Shown here in pieces: positions 62,201-64,000 of a DNA stretch of 64,000 bases (positions within the stretch are counted from its first letter, which is position 1; every line of letters begins with the position of its first letter). The notes under the pieces were generated by a model, which did no database searches, was not told the DNA's origin, and saw only the letters and a list, made by a program, of their open reading frames with translations. A program made the position numbers and the translations under genes. The stretch lies in contig JAGYXB010001948.1 in assembly GCA_022495005.1 (NCBI GenBank), positions 682,001-746,000 on the forward strand, given 5' to 3'. This DNA is from Rhyacophila brunnea. Lineage: Eukaryota; Arthropoda; Insecta; Trichoptera; Rhyacophilidae.

Positions 62201-63394
62201 AATACGAGCTAATAAAAACGTGGTAAAAATAAACGATTCCATACAACAATTATTATTTTGACAACTCAAGTGTAGAAAGTATTCATTTAAGAAATACTAC
62301 GACTACGATGGTGTGTTCTTAGTCATTTCGTGCACACCTGGGCCAATACTTATTTTTCATCATTTCAGCTAACCTAAATAGTACCAAATTTCAGATTCCT
62401 ATTTTGAATATGAATTTTATATTTAACTATATATTATAATATTCATAAGAAAGGAGCAAAAGCTGAACTGTCGACTTTATAATTTTTAAATTATATTTTT
62501 TGTATTACCATTATAAACATAAATTTATCGGCTAAATATTAAAAAGAAATGAGTAATTTTAATAAAATATAAACTAAATAAGAATTTGGACACTTTATTG
62601 CCAAATAAAAAAAAAATATTTTAAAATTAAAAATTCAATTTAAAATTCATTTAGCTTTAATTGCATGTCTTGTTTGTAAGTATAGAGCAAGTATTAGTTA
62701 GACCAGGTACGATTTTATTAGAAACATTTTTTTTGTCAAAAAGGTTGAGGGTTACATTACTACCAAATTTCAGCTTCCTACTTTAGGGGATCACCACGTT
62801 TACAACATTTACTATACTAAATGGGAGGGTGGATTTGGAACGAGATTTCTTTTAAAATCAATATGAGCCAGTGTGCAGTCTGTACATAATATTATACATT
62901 TACGGGAAAAAGCTCAAATTACAAAAGTTTAGAAGCACAAGTGGAGTGCAGCCCATACTTTGAATGATTAACACCCCTTAAAATTTTTAATGAGACAGTA
63001 TTTGTGGTAATAACAATATGGGTTTTTGTGCCATTTGGTTGTGAAAGATTCACCTTCAAAAGTTACCGCATGCCGCTGATAGGTAGCTAACTAGCAAATC
63101 AATAATAATAATTGATAATGGAAACAACACTAAAACGACGACTAATATTTATATTAAATATATTAAAAAATATATAAAAACGCATTAAAATAAAAAAAAA
63201 TATTGTTTAACAAGAGTGAAAATAATAATTTTTGTTATAAATAAATTTTATATTTTAGTAAATAATGTAAATAATTACATAATATCATTGGACCAAAAAC
63301 CTAGAGATGACGGTGTAATAGACAACTGCAATTTTAGTAATTCATTACTTTTAATATAGCCTTCAGAAGGTTTTAATTGCCATATCTTATTTTC
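27085..63394 (-). CDS. HYDIN: HYDIN axonemal central-pair protein, 38 internal exons
   Basis: HYDIN is a giant protein of ASH/MSP-like beta-sandwich repeats on the C2 side of the axonemal central pair and is needed for flagellar beating. Exons (minus strand, in order): 63279-63394, 61519-61705, 61133-61276, 60852-61051, 59074-59339, 57130-57545, 56815-57000, 55753-56583, ~55247-55420, 54619-54789, 54331-54540, 53578-53717, 52682-52847, 52232-52449, 51615-51679, 51148-51282, 50865-51056, 50449-50627, 50042-50220, 48676-48799, 47812-48063, 46733-46886, 46369-46534, 46104-46241, 43222-43345, 41239-41401, 40198-40424, 38456-38652, 37995-38243, 36562-36783, 34887-35181, 32789-33037, 31897-32200, 31650-31792, 29102-29244, 28287-28405, 27999-28192, 27085-27188. 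All junctions but one (exon 9) are GT-AG with matching phase. The order follows the middle of vertebrate HYDIN. Both ends are missing. In an insect without motile epithelial cilia the likely site is the sperm flagellum (inference). Confidence 0.95.
28790..28880 (+). mobile_element. tRNA-like SINE relic in HYDIN intron
   Basis: TAGCATAATGG at 28795-28805 fits an A box. A degenerate B box (GAGTTAAAATCCC) follows at about 28838-28850. No cloverleaf good enough for a functional tRNA. Confidence 0.4.
29973..30572. mobile_element. Inverted-repeat element with GTCACCGTTCAGG ends, copy 1
   Basis: GTCACCGTTCAGG at 29973 is matched by CCTGAACGGTGAC at 30572. The right third (30351-30572) is repeated at 31389-31607 in the same HYDIN intron (exons 34-35). 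No open frame of note. Confidence 0.65.
31389..31607. mobile_element. Inverted-repeat element, truncated copy 2
   Basis: About 80% similar by eye to 30351-30572, ending CCTGGACGGTGAC. The left part is absent. It abuts HYDIN exon 34 and extends its open frame artificially by ~30 codons beyond the splice donor. Confidence 0.65.
31650..35181 (-). CDS. HYDIN: HYDIN exons 31-34
   Basis: Exons 34887-35181, 32789-33037, 31897-32200 and 31650-31792. Exon 31 has GVFEISRYNGILEPNEDIEI, the end of one repeat, and NVECCIPDLSFTDFEAIFN. Exon 32 has MNLTNTGRIQCKVQLHIDKD and EVSPEEEYIGAGQSDIFAIK. Exon 33 has SIKLKGEGITPKINILYP. Exon 34 ends LDISYNDMDNYK at a GTATTT donor. The open frame continues past that donor, but the extra residues belong to an intronic repeat and do not fit HYDIN, whereas splicing to exon 35 continues the expected INMEGICFYKMVTLSG. 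The 1.75 kb intron between exons 31 and 32 carries a hAT-like MITE and a tRNA-derived SINE. Confidence 0.94.
33432..33650 (+). mobile_element. tRNA-derived SINE in HYDIN intron
   Basis: A box TGGCTGAGCGG at 33441-33451 and B box GGTTCGAATC at 33485-33494 lie in a tRNA-like head. The body, with GCAAGTGGCTAACATCC and GGAGGCCCATATTATG, is shared with 60575-60662. A different family from the SINE at 19491. The plus-strand open frame over it is incidental. Confidence 0.8.
34413..34728. mobile_element. hAT-like MITE in HYDIN intron
   Basis: The right end, read inward, is CAGTGATTCTCAACCAGGGT, a typical hAT terminal sequence. The left end CAGTTATTATTAACC is a decayed match. GGTTCCGCGGAACC palindromes lie near the right end. 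The flanking 8 bp no longer match. Confidence 0.7.
35290..35460 (+). mobile_element. Possible LINE tail fragment
   Basis: GC-richer block. One broken plus frame reads PRPREKWRDFVLL-like sequence, reminiscent of the 'D-R-x-K-W-R' C-terminal tail of LINE proteins. Weak support only. Confidence 0.3.
36562..43345 (-). CDS. HYDIN: HYDIN exons 25-30: ASH repeats with transposon-rich introns
   Basis: Exons 43222-43345, 41239-41401, 40198-40424, 38456-38652, 37995-38243 and 36562-36783. Landmarks: LKLSNTSPLITEIALSF and VLLKPNDTKYIHV across the 25/26 junction; TCIGVDPRVEITQN; FGRLLLYRQNSKVLNIKNQC in exon 27; NFGHILAGMDSSKSF and IHNRGKYVILF in exon 28; INFGSILVGDVNTKTFTLKN in exon 30. All follow vertebrate order. 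Exon 30 ends with a lysine-rich tail and a GTATGC donor after GA. Exon 27 could run on to a stop, but a GTAATA donor at 40198 gives correct phase and restores collinearity. The introns here hold a 1.93 kb transposon, LINE fragments and several MITEs, yet the coding frame is clean throughout. Confidence 0.94.
37262..37325 (+). mobile_element. tRNA-like SINE relic
   Basis: TGGCAGAGCGC at 37268-37278 resembles an A box and GGTTCAAAG at 37302-37310 a B box. Short and degraded; in the HYDIN intron between exons 29 and 30. Confidence 0.35.
38924..39033 (+). repeat. Dispersed repeat, inverted partner of 49262-49376
   Basis: ACGCGCCTAGCGCGTAACGA, TAATTAGCATG, TTTAAATGTGGTAATT and CAGCAGTGAAT are shared in order with the reverse complement of 49262-49376. 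Both copies lie in HYDIN introns. Sequence left of it (38720-38923) is GC-richer and may be part of the same element. Confidence 0.75.
39140..39880. mobile_element. Inverted-repeat element with AGTC..GACTAGGGA ends
   Basis: The left end AGTCGGGACTAGGGAATCC is matched by the inverse of GAATCCCTAGTCAGGACT at the right. Several AATCCCGGGATT-like words cluster near both ends. In the HYDIN intron between exons 27 and 28; no transposase. Confidence 0.7.
40557..40902. mobile_element. hAT-like MITE, copy 2, with 8-bp target duplication
   Basis: Full-length relative of 25826-26180 with the same CAATGACATT termini and internal duplicated block. A perfect 8-bp target duplication, ATAAGAAT, flanks it at 40549-40556 and 40903-40910. 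It lies in the HYDIN intron between exons 26 and 27. Confidence 0.92.
41467..41970 (+). mobile_element. MITE family with ACCACGTTTTTA ends, copy 3
   Basis: In the HYDIN intron between exons 25 and 26. The left end ATACCACGTTTTTAAATTTTC is well kept; the right end is decayed by an A-rich insertion. Confidence 0.8.
42182..42391 (-). other. Orphan 70-codon open block bounded by splice-like sites
   Basis: A minus-strand block opens after CCACCTGTAG and ends at AAT/GTAGGT, with phase 0 at both ends. It reads LIEKVERRNSSASEQETFG and, further on, NVPYENLYVAPRILLPLSKD. It is less AT-rich than the HYDIN exons. It sits in the intron between exons 25 and 26, where direct splicing (VLLK to PNDT) already matches HYDIN, so it is not needed. 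The plus strand is also open for ~49 codons. I do not recognise it; it may be transposon-borne. Confidence 0.35.
42500..42785 (+). mobile_element. LINE reverse-transcriptase C-terminus and 3' end
   Basis: RRQTRVRDVIEIAKQIKWKW is the well-known '...RVRDVIxRIAKLKWKWAGH' tail segment of insect LINE proteins. After several stops, TRDQEVWKI and a CGACCCCGGCTGATGATAATG end follow. Truncated and dead; in the HYDIN intron between exons 25 and 26. Confidence 0.8.
43626..43969. mobile_element. MITE with ~30-bp CGTCACCTTACTATTAA inverted repeats
   Basis: CGTCACCTTACTATTAAAAC at 43638 and its inverse ending 43959 differ by very few bases over 31 bp. Looser similarity extends the ends to TACAACA on both sides. 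In the HYDIN intron between exons 24 and 25, next to the 1.93 kb element. Confidence 0.8.
44094..46027. mobile_element. 1.93 kb DNA transposon with perfect 27-bp inverted repeats
   Basis: CGTCGCTATAGGATTTGTTT (first 20 bases of the 27) at 44094 and the exact inverse of all 27 ending at 46027; TAGT lies on both flanks (44090-44093, 46028-46031), a possible 4-bp target duplication. Seven ATTCGGG words cluster inside: three in the first ~290 bp, four in the last ~275. The interior holds a SINE (44680-44890) and no recognisable transposase; a 70-codon plus-strand frame at 45556 matches nothing I know. In the HYDIN intron between exons 24 and 25. Confidence 0.88.
44680..44890 (-). mobile_element. 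tRNA-derived SINE inside the 1.93 kb transposon
   Basis: On the minus strand, A box TAGCATATTGG (44804-44814) and B box GGGTCGATTCC (44756-44766) lie in a tRNA-like block. Flanks are shared with 18800-18990. It may be an insertion nested in the transposon. Confidence 0.65.
46104..48799 (-). CDS. HYDIN: HYDIN exons 20-24: post-kinase linker and following repeat
   Basis: Exons 48676-48799, 47812-48063, 46733-46886, 46369-46534 and 46104-46241. Exons 20-22 are poorly conserved linker, where vertebrate HYDIN has a long charged region, and are supported mainly by open frame, splice sites and phase (exon 20 enters in phase 2, exon 21 is 0-0, exon 22 ends in phase 1). Exons 23-24 are clear: IMRYKITYKPTQTGKFEE, then LQGICDIPRFDINPINIFP and ESNEFYFGPVFCASD match the 'G-I-C ... 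Y-F-G-P-L-x-C' landmark of HYDIN. The linker is much shorter than in vertebrates. Exon 21 is asymmetric in composition but has no internal stop. Confidence 0.87.
48100..48675. other. HYDIN intron with unassigned GC-richer block
   Basis: Intron between exons 20 and 21. The segment 48350-48610 is less AT-rich and open on both strands for ~80 codons, but neither translation is recognisable and no HYDIN residues are missing here. Confidence 0.4.
48955..49199. mobile_element. hAT-like MITE with 8-bp target duplication
   Basis: TAGTGGCTAAGGGTGGAGG at the left end pairs with the inverse of CCTCCACCCTTCGCCATTG at the right; similarity extends ~45 bp. The 8-bp duplication CTACACAC flanks it (48947-48954, 49200-49207). 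In the HYDIN intron between exons 19 and 20. Confidence 0.88.
49262..49376 (-). repeat. Dispersed repeat, inverted partner of 38924-39033
   Basis: See the partner entry; shared words include GCTAATTATAT, ATTACCACATTTAAAT and GGTTACGCGCCTAG. About 10 kb apart within one gene. Confidence 0.75.
50042..51282 (-). CDS. HYDIN: HYDIN exons 16-19: adenylate-kinase-like domain with broken P-loop
   Basis: Exons 51148-51282, 50865-51056, 50449-50627 and 50042-50220. The segment MLTIFYNAPYSDSFALI (split by the exon 16/17 junction) corresponds in position to the Walker A region of the HYDIN adenylate-kinase-like domain. The glycine-lysine-serine/threonine that would bind nucleotide phosphate is absent: the residues after APYS are D, S, F. 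The rest of the fold can be followed: KVLTIDKLIMNYVCSTGT, then the long helix LESIFFETPTAAFKSILEAI, then the strand SIKLVMLYRPRTM. Exon 18 adds a basic insert (THSTKTKKTRTKSAKIKTE). Exon 19 is read through a possible internal GT (after 50071) to 50042, because only that end is in phase with exon 20. From the sequence I infer a structural, non-catalytic domain here. Confidence 0.88.
51615..54789 (-). CDS. HYDIN: HYDIN exons 10-15: ASH repeats before the kinase-like domain
   Basis: Exons 54619-54789, 54331-54540, 53578-53717, 52682-52847, 52232-52449 and 51615-51679. Visible repeat cores are KKYIDFGVITIGNS, VSFDTVMCGDF, HEGLLEPGMDHWIRMMF and FGVYNPNLFPITTQFDD. The last lines up with the segment that immediately precedes the adenylate-kinase-like domain in vertebrate HYDIN. 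Exon 15 is a 65-nt exon recognised only because phases demanded it: exon 14 ends with AC (phase 2), exon 16 needs a one-base carry-in, and 51615-51679 fits both, giving TFSKTELGLKYIRCD between good acceptor (ATTTCAG) and donor (GTAAAT) sites. The intron between exons 12 and 13 carries two transposable elements. Confidence 0.92.
52951..53052 (+). mobile_element. Half of the foldback element, with its own target duplication
   Basis: Matches one arm of the 786-975 foldback (GTTGTT...GTACTTATTCCACTTT...GTCCGCCTCAG) and stops near the loop. The 8-bp word AAGAAGGT flanks it at 52943-52950 and 53053-53060. In the HYDIN intron between exons 12 and 13. Confidence 0.7.
53139..53521. mobile_element. MITE with GAATTGCAATACCG ends and ACCGGTAT palindromes
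   Basis: AGAATTGCAATACCG at the left matches the inverse of the right end. Many ATACCGGTAT-type words lie inside. TATATATA occurs on both sides (53131-53138, 53522-53529) and may be an 8-bp duplication, though such an AT-rich word is weak evidence. In the HYDIN intron between exons 12 and 13. Confidence 0.75.
55247..57545 (-). CDS. HYDIN: HYDIN exons 6-9: ASH block plus acidic linker
   Basis: Exons 57130-57545, 56815-57000, 55753-56583 and ~55247-55420. Exon 7 carries SIQLIGEIFFPEVSIYP and VIKNCTPLSVMYDLSW, the typical repeat boundary of HYDIN. Exon 8 (277 codons) is the longest in the window. Its serine/asparagine/aspartate-rich start is followed by a clear repeat pair with SVTGECSDVKYEIDSTVLDY, KAFTLKNTGKISFSF and LLEIKGCGIFSQIHI. 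Exon 9 is an acidic linker (ITAEDEYSAIAAISP). Its acceptor at 55420/55421 is clear but its donor is not: exon 10 starts in phase 0, while the best nearby GT (after 55243) leaves phase 1. Either a GC donor at 55247, a weak GT, or an unseen small exon is used. Confidence 0.9.
55421..55752. other. HYDIN intron, unassigned GC-richer sequence
   Basis: Intron between exons 8 and 9. The block 55470-55690 is GC-richer and looks foreign, but no family is recognised. Confidence 0.4.
57832..57851. repeat. TA microsatellite
   Basis: Short run of TA dinucleotides between two TTGTAATA words, in the HYDIN intron between exons 5 and 6. Confidence 0.7.
58213..58400 (+). mobile_element. Degraded LINE C-terminal fragment
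   Basis: The plus strand reads RRIRDNLERLMVLGSLQRR, a stop, then RGKLRWNDQVKIL. This resembles the 'R-G-R-x-x-x-R-W-x-D-Q-V-K' end of LINE polyproteins. Non-functional; in the HYDIN intron between exons 5 and 6. Confidence 0.6.
59074..63394 (-). CDS. HYDIN: HYDIN exons 1-5: first ASH-repeat block
   Basis: Exons 63279-63394, 61519-61705, 61133-61276, 60852-61051 and 59074-59339. Diagnostic segments are SQTSIDFGEVKVL (the 'DFG' strand of an ASH repeat) in exon 2, IPLKATGIGSSLIIYP in exon 4, which has the HYDIN signature 'P-L-K-A-x-G-x-G', followed by a paired strand ending YNVTWTNIEE, and IQFIEPILYVSKKIMTF in exon 5. Exon 1 ends in phase 2 (AT) and exon 2 supplies T. Exon 4 ends AG before a weak GT-TCC donor, and exon 5 begins with T, which fixes that donor. 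Four of five splice donors are good GTAA/GTCA-type sites. Exon 1 is internal: it begins after a TTTTTAG acceptor with no start codon, so the amino terminus lies right of the window. Confidence 0.94.
60059..60468. mobile_element. MITE with GGGACAACTGG ends
   Basis: GGGACAACTGG at the left end and CCAGTTGTCCC at the right flank about 410 bp. The left end also shows a loose tandem (CTGGACGCC / GTGGGCGCC), and the right has GGGCGCT inward. In the HYDIN intron between exons 4 and 5. Confidence 0.6.
60575..60662 (+). mobile_element. Tail of the 33432-type SINE
   Basis: GAACAAGTGGCTGACATTC and ATGGTGGCCCATATGA match the 3' body of the SINE at 33432-33650. The tRNA-like head is missing, as expected of a 5'-truncated copy. 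Confidence 0.65.
61767..62230 (+). mobile_element. MITE family with ACCACGTTTTTA ends, copy 4
   Basis: Best-preserved ends of the family: AACCACGTTTTTAAATTTTC at the left and TAAAAACGTGGT at the right. In the HYDIN intron between exons 1 and 2. Confidence 0.82.
62231..63278. other. Rest of HYDIN intron 1-2
   Basis: AT-rich intron sequence without further recognisable elements or exons. Confidence 0.6.
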
Positions 63395-64000
63395 CTAAAA
63401 ACAAAAATAATATTAAGTAAGATAATTGAAAAAAACGTTTTTATTCAAATAAATTTTATATTGCTTTTTTATTATTCCAAATAATAATATAGTTGACGTT
63501 AATCTACATAAATTATCGCAAATCTGTACAAAATATAATTTTTTCAGATAATATTTTTTTGCTCAATGAATGATGAAATTTATAAATTAATTAACTTTTA
63601 CACTATAAACATATATTCTAAATATATAATTTTAGAGATACAATATCACGGCAGAGCCAATGAATTTAAATTTAATGTCATTTAGTAGCAACAAAAAGCG
63701 AGGCGTCACAAAATGTGATAGGATGACAGATAACACGCATTTTAAAAGTACATAGTATAATTGTTACGATTTAAATAAAATAACAATATTTAACATAATA
63801 ATATTGTAGAAGAACATATGTACCTAAGTATTTTATTTAAAATATTTTATATGCTAGATGATAAGTGGTCTACGTATATTACGTATATTAAAAAAAATAA
63901 CAACGTTATTTTCAAAAACTAACCGGACCTAAAAATTATTATAAAATCATTAATCCATATAATGTATTTATACAACTATGAAAGTCTAAAAGCAAGAGAG
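63395..64000. other. HYDIN intron at the right edge
   Basis: AT-rich sequence upstream of exon 1's acceptor; no exon or repeat recognised. The preceding HYDIN exons lie outside the window. Confidence 0.6.

Overview
This is a eukaryotic, AT-rich window. It looks insect, and an aphid or related hemipteran is my best guess. That guess is an inference from base composition, the small GT-AG spliced exons, the many words such as TAGGTACC/TAGGTAGGTA, and the mix of LINE remnants, tRNA-derived SINEs and miniature inverted-repeat elements. No bacterial signals, CRISPR array or intact transposase gene was seen.

Two protein-coding genes are supported, both on the minus strand. (1) An allantoicase gene (purine/uric-acid breakdown) occupies 1334-9625. 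Six in-phase exons were read from the start codon to about residue 283, and the 3' end lies beyond the left edge. (2) A HYDIN gene (giant ASH/MSP-domain protein of the axonemal central pair) occupies 27085-63394. I read 38 exons, about 7.7 kb of coding sequence or roughly 2,580 residues. They are collinear with the middle of vertebrate HYDIN, including its adenylate-kinase-like domain. The 5' end lies right of the window, and no continuation was found to the left of exon 38.

Layout: 1-1.3 kb, AT-rich flank with a foldback element; 1.3-9.6 kb, allantoicase with a 4.7 kb intron holding a TTAA-flanked inverted-repeat element; 9.6-27 kb, no supported host gene, only degraded LINE fragments, a SINE nested in a second copy of the same element, and MITEs; 27-63.4 kb, HYDIN, with several introns carrying identifiable transposable elements; 63.4-64 kb, AT-rich intron.

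The genes do not form a functional unit: one is metabolic, the other is structural for motile (here most likely sperm) axonemes. The repeats are the liveliest part of the window: two full-length copies of one MITE with perfect 8-bp target duplications, a filled/empty-site pair for a SINE, a 1.93 kb element with perfect 27-bp terminal inverted repeats and clustered ATTCGGG motifs, and a half-foldback element with its own 8-bp duplication. I saw no convincing new multi-gene system. The most biologically interesting protein feature is that the HYDIN kinase-like domain has lost its P-loop lysine.
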